A stretch of 64,000 nt of DNA from Prosthecobacter vanneervenii (GCF_014203095.1 NZ_JACHIG010000013.1:62001-126000); one strand, 5' to 3'; shown: positions 15,974-25,127, counted from the stretch's first letter. A program made the numbers and translations. Notes: generated by a model from the sequence alone, not told the origin.

Positions 15974-16282
15974 ATGGCCAAGAAAGCAACCAAAGCAAAA
16001 CCAGCAGCCAAGAAGGCTGCCAAAGCAAAACGGAAACCCAATCCTGCTCTCATGAAGCCGGTGCAGCCTGATGCGGTTCTCGGAGCCGTCGTCGGTAACA
16101 AAGCTGCTCCTCGTGGTCAGATCACGAAAAAGCTGTGGGACTACATCAAGAAGAACGGTCTCCAGGACGCGAAGAACAAGCGCAACATCAATGCTGATGA
16201 CGCATTGAAGGCGGTGTTCGGCGGCAAGAAGACGGTGACGATGTTTGAGATGACCAAGCTGGTCTCCAAGCACATCTCCTAA
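15974..16282 (+). CDS. SWIB/MDM2 domain protein with histone-like Lys/Ala tail
   Basis: 102 residues in two parts. Residues 1-22 are nearly all Lys, Ala and Pro (A-K-K-A-T-K-A-K-P-A-A-K-K-A), like histone H1 tails and bacterial Hc1-type proteins. Residues about 24-101 match the SWIB fold: G-Q-I-T-K-K-L-W-D-Y-I-K-K-N-G-L-Q-D, then N-I-N-A-D-D-A-L-K-A-V-F-G and a C-terminal T-M-F-E-M-T-K-L helix. SWIB is a chromatin-remodelling domain in eukaryotes; standalone copies occur in Chlamydiae and other PVC bacteria. A nucleoid role is inferred from the tail. It has its own promoter and a strong terminator, so it is monocistronic and probably abundant. Confidence 0.93.
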   Translation: MAKKATKAKPAAKKAAKAKRKPNPALMKPVQPDAVLGAVVGNKAAPRGQITKKLWDYIKKNGLQDAKNKRNINADDALKAVFGGKKTVTMFEMTKLVSKHIS

Positions 16283-16305
16283 TCTGAGATCCTGCATTCC
16301 ATGAC

Positions 16306-16342
16306 GCCGCGCCGGGGTGACACCAGGCGCGGCGCTTTTTTT
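16306..16342 (+). terminator. intrinsic terminator of the SWIB gene
   Basis: GCCGCGCC at 16306-16313 pairs perfectly with GGCGCGGC at 16326-16333 across a 12-base loop, followed by GC and seven T residues (16336-16342). It starts 23 bases after the stop codon. Confidence 0.85.
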
Positions 16343-16370
16343 GTTTGTGTGGCGCACCGGTGTTTAGTGA

Positions 16371-16667
16371 TCAGGGAACGTGCGCGACGTAGTCGAGCTC
16401 CATGAATTCGGCGACTTCGGGGATCCAGCGAGTCTGGACGAAGGCTGTGTGATCCGGGTGGCTGCTGTAGAAGGTGTAAGCTGCCTCGTCTGCAAACTCC
16501 ATGGAGAGGCCGAAGGTGAAGCTGTTCTTGGGGCTGGTCTGGCGGAGGCACTCGAAATTTTGCACTCCGGAGATTTGGGCGAGTGCGCAGGCTGCACGGA
16601 GGAAGTCTCCTTCAGCGGCAGAGCCGAGAGGGTGTTTGAGGCGGAAGGCTACGGTGTGGCGGATCAT
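16371..16667 (-). CDS. Dabb (stress-responsive alpha/beta barrel) family protein
   Basis: 98 residues. M-I-R-H-T-V-A-F-R-L-K at the start, F-T-F-G-L-S-M-E-F-A-D in the second strand and Y-S-S-H-P-D-H-T-A-F-V near residue 70 are the classic Dabb pattern; the last contains the H-P-x-H motif common in this family. A small cytoplasmic dimeric barrel with no assigned reaction. It sits 30 bases after the sulfatase stop on the same strand and may be cotranscribed with it. The Dabb protein at 9722-10039 is more divergent. Confidence 0.9.
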   Translation of the reverse strand: MIRHTVAFRLKHPLGSAAEGDFLRAACALAQISGVQNFECLRQTSPKNSFTFGLSMEFADEAAYTFYSSHPDHTAFVQTRWIPEVAEFMELDYVAHVP

Positions 16668-16697
16668 GGCCGAAGGATGGATGGGACAGGCGTGATG

Positions 16698-18632
16698 TCA
16701 AAAGTCCCAACGCTGGGGCTTTCCTTTCAAGGGAGCGACTTCGATGAAGTCGATCTCGGAATCCGGAAGATAGAGACGAAGTGTGCCGAGAGGGCCTTCG
16801 TCTTTCAGGGGGACTTTTAGCTGCTGCCAGTCTCCGGCTTTGACCTCGAATGGGGTGGAGTGGATAACACTGGGCTCTGAGGAGGTGTGCGGCAGGGAGT
16901 CGATTTTTGCTGCGCCTCCCTGCGTGCTGCGAATGCGCAACGTGACTGTGGCGGGGCCGGTGAGTTTGGCCATACCATGACCGAGAAAGGCGGTGCCAGG
17001 CTGGCCGGTGCCTTTGAATGTGATGATGCCGGCGCTGACGGTGGCTTTGCACTGGCGCTCCTTCCAAGCATCGAGCGGGTCGGTCTTGGCGGCAGGGGGG
17101 TTAGTGGAGGCAACGGGTTTGTAAGCTGGATTGGGGCGGGGATAGGTAGCGCCGGTGTCTTTGAGAAAGCCGTCGATGAGGGCATCGAGCTCCTTCACTT
17201 TGTCCGGCATCTGTGAGGCGAGATCGTGAGTTTCGCCGAGGTCATCGCGAAGGTTGTAGAGCTCGTGTGTGTTGGGATTGCCAAACCAGCGCAGCAGCTT
17301 GAAGTCGCCACTGCGAACCCAGACCCCGCCTGCGCGGTTGGCTCCGGCGTGCGGGTGGTAATTGAAGTAGGCCTGGCGTTTGAGGACACTCTCTCCTTTG
17401 AGGACATTGGCGTAGCTCACTCCGTCGATGGTCTGCTGCGCGGGCTTGGCGATGCCGAGGAGATCAATGACGGTAGGATAAATATCGATGGGGCCGACGA
17501 CGGCTTCGCTATTGGTGCCGGGCTTGATCTTGCCTGCCCATGACCACATGAGGGGGACACGGGTGCCGCCTTCATAGAGGGTGCCTTTGCCATCGCGTAG
17601 AGGGGTGTTCATGGTGGGGGGCTGGTTGCCGGCCCACTTGCGCCAGTCAGTGAGGAAAGCGCTTTTGTTCTTCTCGGCTGCTTCGGTCTTTCCGCTGCCA
17701 GGGACGTTGCTGTGGGTGTTGCCGCCGTTGTCGGAGGTGAAGATGACGATGGTGTTGTCGGCGATGCCCTGGTTTTCGAGTTCGGCAAGGATGCGGCCGA
17801 AACATTCATCCACGCTTCTGAGCATGGAGGCCATGATGGGATTTCCCTGCCGTCCACTGGGATCTTTTTTGGCGGCGAAGTCTTTGGTGTACTCTTCCTT
17901 GTGGCCCCAGGGGCCGTGGACGCCGTAGCACCAGAGATTGAGGAAGAAAGGGGTGTCTTTGCTGGATGAGATGAACTTCACAGCCTCCGCCGCCTGGCGG
18001 TCAACAATGTACTCGCCCTGCGGACCATCGGTGATGGTGCCGACGCGGTTTTTGGAGGTGGGATTGCCCTCGGCGGTGACGCCATAAGGGGAGAAGTACT
18101 CGCCGGGTGGGCCGGGGTCGGGATGGCAGTGAAAGGCGACATCAAAGCCCTGCTGCTCGGGCCAGTGAGGCTGGGTGAGTCCGAGGTGCCATTTGCCGAT
18201 GTGGGCGGTGCGATAGCCCGCGCCCTTGAGAGTTTCTGCCAGGGTGATCTGAGCGGGCTCCAGGTAGTTTTTACTCTCCGGCAGAAGCATGGGGGCATTG
18301 GCCGGGGCGGTTTCACGCATAAAGACGTGACCCGCAGGTTGAGGAGGCTGGTGACCGCTGGCGGTGGTGATGCCGTGGCGAGCGCTGTACTGGCCGCTGA
18401 GAATGCTGCCGCGCGTGGGGGAGCAGAGAGGCTGCGAGTAGGCGCTGGTGAAGCGCATGGCACGCGTGGCAAACTTGTCGATGTTGGGGGTTTCGTAGTA
18501 CTTCGATCCCTGAACACCGCAGTCCATCCAGCCCATGTCATCGACAAGGAAGAGGACGACGTTTGGCCTGGCCGCCGAGGCGGAGTGAACGATGGCGAAC
18601 GATGACAGGAGCAGGGCCAGGATGCATTTCAT
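16698..18632 (-). CDS. secreted type I (formylglycine) sulfatase with C-terminal beta module
   Basis: 644 residues, signal peptide (hydrophobic 4-19, S-A-S-A site). The sulfatase core starts at R-P-N-V-V-L-F-L-V-D-D-M-G with the metal-binding Asp pair, and the formylglycine motif C-S-P-T-R begins at C70. Further hallmarks are G-K-W-H-L-G near 145, T-S-D-N-G-G near 300 and G-G-T-R-V-P. Residues about 515-644 form a separate beta-rich region resembling a carbohydrate-binding module. It hydrolyses sulfate esters, probably on polysaccharides, outside the cytoplasm or in the periplasm. It needs a formylglycine-generating enzyme, which is not in this window. It is divergent from the purine permease gene across 108 bases. 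Confidence 0.93.
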   Translation of the reverse strand: MKCILALLLSSFAIVHSASAARPNVVLFLVDDMGWMDCGVQGSKYYETPNIDKFATRAMRFTSAYSQPLCSPTRGSILSGQYSARHGITTASGHQPPQPAGHVFMRETAPANAPMLLPESKNYLEPAQITLAETLKGAGYRTAHIGKWHLGLTQPHWPEQQGFDVAFHCHPDPGPPGEYFSPYGVTAEGNPTSKNRVGTITDGPQGEYIVDRQAAEAVKFISSSKDTPFFLNLWCYGVHGPWGHKEEYTKDFAAKKDPSGRQGNPIMASMLRSVDECFGRILAELENQGIADNTIVIFTSDNGGNTHSNVPGSGKTEAAEKNKSAFLTDWRKWAGNQPPTMNTPLRDGKGTLYEGGTRVPLMWSWAGKIKPGTNSEAVVGPIDIYPTVIDLLGIAKPAQQTIDGVSYANVLKGESVLKRQAYFNYHPHAGANRAGGVWVRSGDFKLLRWFGNPNTHELYNLRDDLGETHDLASQMPDKVKELDALIDGFLKDTGATYPRPNPAYKPVASTNPPAAKTDPLDAWKERQCKATVSAGIITFKGTGQPGTAFLGHGMAKLTGPATVTLRIRSTQGGAAKIDSLPHTSSEPSVIHSTPFEVKAGDWQQLKVPLKDEGPLGTLRLYLPDSEIDFIEVAPLKGKPQRWDF

Positions 18633-18740
18633 GGTGCGCGGAGAACGATGTCGGAAGCGGGATCATTTCGTGGAAATGGCGGATGATCTGCGCGGAATGA
18701 ATTTGCGGGGTGGGGCTTTCGCGCTCCTCTGCACACCAGC

Positions 18741-20111
18741 ATGAGCGACTATTTCAAGCTGCGTGAACATGGTTCTTCGGTGCGCACCGAGATTGTGGGC
18801 GGGGTGACTACATTCATCACCATGGCGTACATCATGGTGGTGAATCCTGCGATCCTGTCGTTTGCGGGCATTCCGACGGGGCCGAGCACGGTGGCGACGA
18901 TCCTGACGGCGGCGGTGGGATGTGCGCTGATGGGATTGATCGCTAACCGGCCGATCGCGGTGGCGCCCTACATGGGAGAGAATGCGTTCATTGCGTTTGG
19001 CCTTGTGGCGCTGGGGATCGGATGGGAGCAGCGGCTGGGGGCGGTGTTTGTGAGCGGGGTGCTGTTTTTGATCATCACGCTGCTGGGGGTGCGCGGCTGG
19101 CTGGCGAACGCCGTGCCGGTGGGGCTGAAGCACAGCTTTGCAGTGGGGATTGGTTTGTTTCTGGCCTTCATTGGTCTCTATGAAACGGGGATGGTGACGA
19201 GCTTTGTGTCTGGGATGCCAGCGCAGGCCCTGCAGGCGGATGCGCGGGGGCTGCTAGTGGCTCCGGCGGTGCCGGTGAAGATCGGGAATCTGCGTGATCC
19301 GCAGGTGCTGCTGGCGATGGGAGGCTTTTTGCTGATGACTTTGCTCATGATCCGCAAGGTGCGAGGGGCGCTGCTGCTGGGCATCGTGGGTGCAGCGGTG
19401 GTCGGCGTGGCACTGGGCTTTGGTCATGCGCCCAAGGCAGTGACAGCGATGCCGTTTACGGGTGAGTATGATCTGAGCAGGATCGCTTTTAAGCTGGATG
19501 TGGCCGGTGTGCTGAAGCTGACTTTCCTGCCAGTGCTGCTGACACTGCTGCTGATGAGTTTTCTCGACACGCTGGGTACGCTGACCGGGCTGGGAGCTGC
19601 AGCCGGCATGCTGGATGAGAAGGGCAATTTCCCTGAGGTGGAAAAGCCGATGCTGGTGGATGCGCTGACGTGCCTCTTCAGCGGCCTGGTGGGGACTTCG
19701 ACGAGCGGGGCGTACATCGAGTCAGCTACAGGGATCAGTGCCGGAGCACGAACGGGACTGGCTGCGGTGGTAACGGCGGGGCTGTTTGTGGTGTCGCTGT
19801 TTTTCATTCCGCTGATTGAGCCGCTGCAGCAGCTGCGGTTTGCGTATGGCCCGGCGTTGATTGCGGTGGGGGTGCTGATGACTGGCTCGGTGAGGCGGAT
19901 CGATTTTGATGACCTGACAGAATGGGTGCCAGCCTTTGTGACGATCGTGATGATGCTCTTTACCTATAACATTGCCAACGGGCTGACGGCCGGGCTGGTG
20001 GTGCATCCGGTGCTGAAGCTGGCGGCGGGGCGGGGAAAAGAGCTGAACGCGGGCACGGTGGCGCTGGCGCTGCTATGCGCGGCGTACTACGGAGTTGGGC
20101 TGCCACACTGA
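18741..20111 (+). CDS. NCS2-family purine permease (AzgA/GhxP type)
   Basis: 456 residues with about 12-14 membrane segments. The N-terminus E-I-V-G-G-V-T-T-F-I-T-M-A-Y-I-M-V-V-N-P is diagnostic of the AzgA-like branch (hypoxanthine/guanine/adenine:proton symporters), with A-P-Y-M-G-E-N-A-F-I-A-F in the substrate region and a G-T-S-T-S-G-A-Y-I-E-S-A-T-G motif in the second half. It acts in the inner membrane for purine uptake. No purine enzyme or guanine riboswitch lies beside it. It converges on the ABCG-type gene with 15 bases between stops. Confidence 0.92.
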   Translation: MSDYFKLREHGSSVRTEIVGGVTTFITMAYIMVVNPAILSFAGIPTGPSTVATILTAAVGCALMGLIANRPIAVAPYMGENAFIAFGLVALGIGWEQRLGAVFVSGVLFLIITLLGVRGWLANAVPVGLKHSFAVGIGLFLAFIGLYETGMVTSFVSGMPAQALQADARGLLVAPAVPVKIGNLRDPQVLLAMGGFLLMTLLMIRKVRGALLLGIVGAAVVGVALGFGHAPKAVTAMPFTGEYDLSRIAFKLDVAGVLKLTFLPVLLTLLLMSFLDTLGTLTGLGAAAGMLDEKGNFPEVEKPMLVDALTCLFSGLVGTSTSGAYIESATGISAGARTGLAAVVTAGLFVVSLFFIPLIEPLQQLRFAYGPALIAVGVLMTGSVRRIDFDDLTEWVPAFVTIVMMLFTYNIANGLTAGLVVHPVLKLAAGRGKELNAGTVALALLCAAYYGVGLPH

Positions 20112-20126
20112 AGCAGGAGGCTCCGA

Positions 20127-21944
20127 TCATGAATCCCACTGGCTGCGCTGCACACCGATGAAGCACATGCCGAGGCCGACCAGCACGTGGACGAATAGGA
20201 CGAAGCCGGCGATGGCGGGGTTGATGATGTCGGTGTCGGTGACCTGCTTTACGGCATCGTAGAAGGCGGTGCTGCGCATGCTGCTGAGGCTGCCGCTCCA
20301 GCTCCAGAAAGCGACGACGAGAGGCTGGACCCAGTTTTCCAGCCAGTCGGGGAGGGTAAGGACAGCACCTGAGAGAGGGAGCTGGAAGCCGACGAGGTAG
20401 ATGCAGAGGATGGTGGCCTTTTCCGGTGTCTTGCTGAGAGCGGAGATGCCGAGACAGACACTGGTCATGGCCGCTGAGGCGAGGACGAGCAGAATGAGCT
20501 TGGTGATCAAGTCGCCGGGCAATCCGCCGGTGACCATGTCCACGAAGAAGCCCATCCATAAACTCTGGGCGAGGACGAACATGCCGAGGAAGATGACCTT
20601 GCTGCCGATGTAGGCGAAGGGGTGCAAACCGCCGAGCTTTTCACGTTCAAGGATGAGGCGCTCCGAGGCGATCTCGCGGGCGGCGTTGTTGCTGGCCATG
20701 AGCGTGACCAGCACGACCTGCAGCATGACGAGACCGGAGACAAGGCCGCCTGCCTTGGACTGCTCTTCCTTGTGCTGCCCCTGCTGCCGGAACTCCTGTT
20801 CGATGTTTGAATCTTGATAAGTTGAGAGGGCACGCAGCGGCTTGATGCCATCGAGCGCAAAAATGACGACCAGCAGAGGGAAACCGACGAGCATGGCGAG
20901 GTGCATCCAGACCTGGGCCTTGTCCCTGCGGAAGATGGTGATGCGGCGGCGAAGCAGCTCAAAGAGCTGTGTGAGCATGGAGGGCATCTCGACCGGGTGA
21001 ATCTCCTGGGGCTCTGCCGAAGGAGCCTGCTCAGGCAAAGCCACGGAGCGGCTTTCACGAACATAGGTCTTGGAAGGGCCGCTGCTTTTTCTGGCCCTCT
21101 CCTCCGCCGGCTCCGTGGGTTTGCCGTCGAAGCCGTGGCTGCTGTAGTAGGCGTCGCGGTGCTTTGCCCAAGACTCATGCCAGTCTCCGGCTTTGCGCTC
21201 CGTGAGCTTGAGGTAAATCTCTTCCGGATGCTCCACGGCAAAGTAGTGCAGCATGGCACCGGGCGGGCCGTGGTAGGTCAGCACTCCCTGGTACATGACC
21301 ATGACGCTGTCGTAGGCATCCAGGCTGGCGAGGCTGTGGGTGACGTTGATGACGACGCGCTTGGGGTGGCTCCTGGAGAGGACGCGAAGGAGGTCTGTGA
21401 TTTCGCGTTCTGATTTGGGGTCCAGGCCGCTGGTGACTTCGTCGCAGAGGAGCAAGCAGGGGTCGGTAACAAGCTCAAGCGCGAGACCGAGACGGCGCTT
21501 CTGACCGCCGGAGAGGACCCTGACCTGACGGTCTGAGAGCTGGGAGAGACCGGTGACCTCCAGGATGTGGTCGAGGGCAGGAATGAAGTCCTCGGTCTGG
21601 GCCAGCTGGGTGCGCATGGCCATGGCGCTACCGATGCTTTCCTCCACGGTCAGGAGATCATAAGCCAAGCTGAACTGAGGGACGTAGCCGAGGTCTCCGG
21701 GGTGGAGATCCTCCTCGTCACTGAGATCCCTGCCATCCCAGAGCAGATCTCCGGATGTCTGCTGATGGATGCCGGTGATGACCTTAAGCATGGTGGTCTT
21801 GCCGCAGCCGGAAGGCCCCACGATGGCGACAAGATGGGCCGGAGGGATATTGAAGCTGACCTCCCGAAGCAGGTGCACAGTGCTGTTGTTTTCCGAGTCC
21901 GGCGGGCCATCGACTTCAAGACAAACGTTGTGTGCTTTGAGCAT
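20127..21944 (-). CDS. ABCG-type ABC transporter, ATPase fused to ABC-2 permease
   Basis: 605 residues. The N-terminal ATPase has Walker A G-P-S-G-C-G-K-T-T, signature L-S-G-G-Q-K-R-R, Walker B L-L-L-C-D-E-V-T-S-G-L-D and H in T-H-S-L-A-S-L. A polar low-complexity linker (about 285-340, rich in Pro, Glu and Ser) leads to about six membrane helices of the ABC-2 type. Domain order and the G-P-P-G-x-M-L-H-Y-F signature match eukaryotic ABCG/White half transporters and their bacterial relatives. It probably exports a lipid or hydrophobic compound as a dimer. The ATG at 21944 is used; an upstream TTG frame adds 27 residues with no domain. It is divergent from the AsmA-like gene. Confidence 0.9.
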   Translation of the reverse strand: MLKAHNVCLEVDGPPDSENNSTVHLLREVSFNIPPAHLVAIVGPSGCGKTTMLKVITGIHQQTSGDLLWDGRDLSDEEDLHPGDLGYVPQFSLAYDLLTVEESIGSAMAMRTQLAQTEDFIPALDHILEVTGLSQLSDRQVRVLSGGQKRRLGLALELVTDPCLLLCDEVTSGLDPKSEREITDLLRVLSRSHPKRVVINVTHSLASLDAYDSVMVMYQGVLTYHGPPGAMLHYFAVEHPEEIYLKLTERKAGDWHESWAKHRDAYYSSHGFDGKPTEPAEERARKSSGPSKTYVRESRSVALPEQAPSAEPQEIHPVEMPSMLTQLFELLRRRITIFRRDKAQVWMHLAMLVGFPLLVVIFALDGIKPLRALSTYQDSNIEQEFRQQGQHKEEQSKAGGLVSGLVMLQVVLVTLMASNNAAREIASERLILEREKLGGLHPFAYIGSKVIFLGMFVLAQSLWMGFFVDMVTGGLPGDLITKLILLVLASAAMTSVCLGISALSKTPEKATILCIYLVGFQLPLSGAVLTLPDWLENWVQPLVVAFWSWSGSLSSMRSTAFYDAVKQVTDTDIINPAIAGFVLFVHVLVGLGMCFIGVQRSQWDS

Positions 21945-22019
21945 GCAGGTTAAATAAGTGACTGACACTAGGCCGGGCTGAACAGCTCTGGCGATTAAAA
22001 AATTCAACCCGCCGCCAAA

Positions 22020-23555
22020 ATGCAACGCCGCAACCGACCGGGCAAGCGTTCCTCCGCCTCATCTTTCCGCTGGATCGGGGGGCTGGTGGTGATGGGCCTC
22101 ATCTGCGCAGGCGTGCTGGTGATGCTGGCCCCGACCCTGGTGACCAACTACATCCGCGCCTACCTGCAAAAAGATGACTTTCGCCATAAGGTGGAGGAGC
22201 TTGTCGCTGCGAGGGTGGGGGGCAGTGTGCACCTGGCGCCGATCCTCTGGAATGACGACAACGCGACGGCGGCTGATTTTTCCGTGGATTCCCCAGTTTG
22301 GAAGCTGGAGGCAAGCGGGCTGCATGCTGCGCTGGAGTTTAGCGCCATCCGGAATGGCAAGTGGAGCATTCAAAATGCCGGAGCGGATGAACTGATGGTG
22401 AAGCGCATGCCGGCCGGAGAGATGAGCCGTGCGGACGAGGGGCTGGCGGCAGATTTTGACAGCAGTGGTGATGGGATTCCGTCCTTTTTACGGCGTTATA
22501 TTCCGACCAAGACACGCATCAGTGGTTTTGATGTGCACCGCTTTGTCTTTGAGCAGGAAGGCTGGAAAATCTCTGAAACGGGGCTTTCTCTGGGAGGCTG
22601 GCAGAGCGGGGAGGTTTCCGTCCAAGCCAAATTGAATGGGGGCAAGCTGCAAACACCCATCCAAGCTCCGGAGCAGAAAGAGCCCCTGCAGTTTGATGTG
22701 GCCAAGGCAACGCTCCGTGCCGGCAAGAACCAGATCCAAGTCAGTGATGCCACGCTGCGGTGGAAACAGGGGGCCGAAGCGACCATGCGAGGCAGCCTAA
22801 AGCATGATACCGGAGCCTGGCAGATGCTTGTGCATGCCAAGGCCGTGCCGCTGGATGAATTTCTGGATGAATGGTGGAGGCAGCGTCTGAGTGGCAAAGT
22901 GGAGGGCGACGTGGAGCTTTCCGGGGCACATGGCGCTCCCATGGCGTGGAAAGTCAATGCTGCACTGAAAGGCGGGGAACTGACGGGACTGCCGATCCTC
23001 GACAAACTGGTGACCTATACGAATACCCAACGGTTTAAAAGGGTGGTGCTGGACATCTGCAGCGCCTCCTTCCGGCCGCAGGGGGATGCCCTGCGGGTCG
23101 AAAACATCATTGTGCAGTCAAACGGGCTGCTACGGGTGGAGGGAAGCCTAAACATCCGCGGCAGGGTGGTGGATGGCGATTTCATGCTGGGGGTGACTCC
23201 CGAGACGCTAAGCAGCATCCCAGGTGCTGCCAGCCGAGTCTTTGTGGAGGCTGGAAGCCCGGGTGCACCTCCGGGGCTCAAGTGGGCAAGGGTACGAGTG
23301 GCCGGAACGATCGAGGCTCCGCAGGAGGATCTGAGCAGCCGACTCGTGGGGGCGGCGGGCATGTCCCTGCTGTTTGACACCCCGGGAACGCTGGTAGGGA
23401 CGGGGGCGGAAACTCTACTCAAGCCGGTTCTGGGGGAGGATGCCGCCAAGATGCCTGGCAAAATCCTAGATAGTGCGAGCGGTGTGATTGAGAACGGTGT
23501 GAACGCCGGTTCGGGGCTGATCAACAAGGTGCTGCCTATCTTTCCCGTAAAATGA
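22020..23555 (+). CDS. AsmA-like membrane-anchored protein
   Basis: 511 residues. A basic N-terminus is followed by one membrane helix (about 19-40), then a long beta-rich extracytoplasmic region with the repeated strands seen in AsmA/YhdP-type proteins: an early S-V-H-L-A-P-I-L-W-N strand, a middle V-T-Y-T-N-T-Q-R-F-K-R patch and a late F-M-L-G-V-T-P-E-T-L segment. AsmA-like proteins span the periplasm and are implicated in phospholipid transport to the outer membrane; assignment here is by architecture rather than strong motifs. The C-terminal part (G-T-G-A-E-T-L-L-K-P-V) resembles DUF3971/AsmA_2 endings. It precedes hisI by 44 bases. Confidence 0.6.
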   Translation: MQRRNRPGKRSSASSFRWIGGLVVMGLICAGVLVMLAPTLVTNYIRAYLQKDDFRHKVEELVAARVGGSVHLAPILWNDDNATAADFSVDSPVWKLEASGLHAALEFSAIRNGKWSIQNAGADELMVKRMPAGEMSRADEGLAADFDSSGDGIPSFLRRYIPTKTRISGFDVHRFVFEQEGWKISETGLSLGGWQSGEVSVQAKLNGGKLQTPIQAPEQKEPLQFDVAKATLRAGKNQIQVSDATLRWKQGAEATMRGSLKHDTGAWQMLVHAKAVPLDEFLDEWWRQRLSGKVEGDVELSGAHGAPMAWKVNAALKGGELTGLPILDKLVTYTNTQRFKRVVLDICSASFRPQGDALRVENIIVQSNGLLRVEGSLNIRGRVVDGDFMLGVTPETLSSIPGAASRVFVEAGSPGAPPGLKWARVRVAGTIEAPQEDLSSRLVGAAGMSLLFDTPGTLVGTGAETLLKPVLGEDAAKMPGKILDSASGVIENGVNAGSGLINKVLPIFPVK

Positions 23556-23599
23556 GATTGTTGCACGGCGGGGATGTGCCGCTAGCATGAGGCTACGTC

Positions 23600-24016
23600 A
23601 TGTCTGCTCATCCCCCCATCTCGTTTGCCGCCCGTGAGTCCAAGCAAGCCGTCGAAGAAGGCATGCTGTTTGCCCCGAAGTTTGACGAGCATGGCCTGAT
23701 GCCGGCGATGGCTGTGGATGCCGACACTGGAGCACCCTTGATGCTGGCGTACATGAACGAGCAGTCGCTCAAAATGACACTCGAACTTGGGCAGGCGGTG
23801 TACTGGAGCCGTAGCCGGAACCAACTCTGGCACAAAGGAGCGACCAGCGGGGAGTTTCAGGAAATCATCGAAATCCGTACGGACTGCGACCAAGATGCAC
23901 TGGTGCTGCGTGTAAAGCAGCATGGTGGTGGCTGCTGCCACACCAAGAGACCAACCTGCTTTTACCGTGTGGTGAAGGCGGCTGATGGCGAGGCACTGCT
24001 GGAGCCTGCGGCCTGA
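23600..24016 (+). CDS. hisI: phosphoribosyl-AMP cyclohydrolase
   Basis: 138 residues, monofunctional HisI without the HisE pyrophosphatase domain. Signature motifs are M-L-A-Y-M-N-E-Q-S-L, Y-W-S-R-S-R-N-Q-L-W-H-K-G, the metal-binding D-C-D-Q-D-A and the zinc-cysteine motif H-G-G-G-C-C-H-T. It opens the adenine ring of phosphoribosyl-AMP, step three of histidine biosynthesis, in the cytoplasm. No other his genes are in the window, so the pathway is dispersed, as is trp (single trpC at 28151). The upstream 44 bases contain only weak short repeats. Confidence 0.95.
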   Translation: MSAHPPISFAARESKQAVEEGMLFAPKFDEHGLMPAMAVDADTGAPLMLAYMNEQSLKMTLELGQAVYWSRSRNQLWHKGATSGEFQEIIEIRTDCDQDALVLRVKQHGGGCCHTKRPTCFYRVVKAADGEALLEPAA

Positions 24017-24058
24017 GCCGACTTTCGGCTCAGGAAACGAGCATCAAACAATCCGTGC

Positions 24059-24253
24059 TCAACGGCTGACTGGAACCATGCCGCCGTAGCGGGCATTGCC
24101 CTCCCAGGAACGTGGGCGATTCCATGGAAGGTTGCTGTTGCCGCTGTCCGGACCAACGACTTTTTTACGCTTAGGCTCGTCCGAAGTGCAGGACGTCAAA
24201 GAACATGCAATCGTGATGGCCGAAAGGAGAAGGCAGAAAAAGCGTGTTTTCAT
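24059..24253 (-). CDS. small lipoprotein, unknown function
   Basis: 64 residues. The N-terminus is a lipoprotein signal peptide: K-T-R, hydrophobic 5-17, then lipobox L-T-S-C with the acylated cysteine at residue 22. The mature part is about 40 residues, basic then Gly/Asn/Trp-rich (S-N-L-P-W-N-R-P-R-S-W-E-G). A short W-N-R-P motif near the C-terminus is a recognisable feature of small PVC lipoproteins, but I cannot name the family. It lies 25 bases downstream of the coiled-coil gene at 24279 on the same strand and is probably cotranscribed with it. Confidence 0.7.
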   Translation of the reverse strand: MKTRFFCLLLSAITIACSLTSCTSDEPKRKKVVGPDSGNSNLPWNRPRSWEGNARYGGMVPVSR

Positions 24254-24278
24254 GACGCTGTTCTATGCAGCCGGTTGG

Positions 24279-25076
24279 TCAGTTTTGCACCAAGTTTTCG
24301 AGGATCACGTGATCTCCTGGCATGATAACCTGGCCGTTGACGACGGCGTCAGGAACGATGGATGCCATGGAGTTTTTCCCTTCGACGGTCATCACGCTGA
24401 CTTTACCCACTGTCTGAGCGCCGCGGGTGACGATGAGCTTGGTCTGTTCAGTAAGGCCGCTGTCCTTACCTGCGTCGATGACAACGAAACCCCAGTCGTG
24501 GTTAACGGCCACAACACGAGAGGAAAGGCTGTTGCGCTCGAAGTTCTTGCCGCGGTCCTTAATCTTCTGCAGGACGTCATCCAAGCGCTTTTGAATGCCT
24601 GCCACCTTCTCTTCCTCGGCAGTGACTTCCTTTTTCTTGGCTTCGGCCTGTGATTCGAACTCAATCTTGTCCTTCTTGAGCTTGTTGATGCTTTCCACCA
24701 TGGTTTCTGGGGTGATGCCAGCGGGCAGCCCGCTAAGTTCAGCAGCCAGCTCCTTCATCTTCTTTTCCTTGGCTTCCAGTTCCTGCTTCGCTGTTTCGAT
24801 TTCGCTGCTGGAATTGGCCAGACGATTTTTCTGGGCTTTGAGCTTTTCGCTTTCGATATCCATCTCGCTCTGAATACTTGCGATTTCTGTTTTGACCTTG
24901 GAAAGGGCGCCACCAGGGCTGAGAAGCTTGGCTTCAGCCTGCTTTTCGAGCAGGATGCTGGCATTGATTTCCGCGATCTTGGTTCGAACGCTGGCAAACT
25001 CGCGACCGTTTTGATACGCGAAGAAGCTGGCAACGAGAATCACCACTGCGCTGAGGATGAAAAGGACTTTTGTCAT
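24279..25076 (-). CDS. membrane-anchored coiled-coil protein with C-terminal beta domain
   Basis: 265 residues. One N-terminal membrane helix (about 4-21), then a long coiled coil (about 25-170, Glu/Lys/Ala heptads with short breaks at L-S-P-G-G and L-S-G-L-P-A-G-I-T), then a beta-rich domain beginning V-A-V-N-H-D-W-G-F-V-V-I-D-A-G and ending P-G-D-H-V-I. The beta domain has the pattern G-x-x-x-G-L, V-x-R-G, V-G-K-V, which resembles MreC and FlgT-type SH3-like domains. The layout of helix, coil and beta domain is also MreC-like, though length and motifs do not establish homology. It is a paralogue of the next gene upstream at 25128-26225, sharing the D-W-G-F-V-V motif. An envelope scaffold role is inferred. 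Confidence 0.75.
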   Translation of the reverse strand: MTKVLFILSAVVILVASFFAYQNGREFASVRTKIAEINASILLEKQAEAKLLSPGGALSKVKTEIASIQSEMDIESEKLKAQKNRLANSSSEIETAKQELEAKEKKMKELAAELSGLPAGITPETMVESINKLKKDKIEFESQAEAKKKEVTAEEEKVAGIQKRLDDVLQKIKDRGKNFERNSLSSRVVAVNHDWGFVVIDAGKDSGLTEQTKLIVTRGAQTVGKVSVMTVEGKNSMASIVPDAVVNGQVIMPGDHVILENLVQN

Positions 25077-25127
25077 GGGGAAGGAAAGGCGGGAATGAAC
25101 GAAGAGATAGAAACAACCAAAGTTAAA

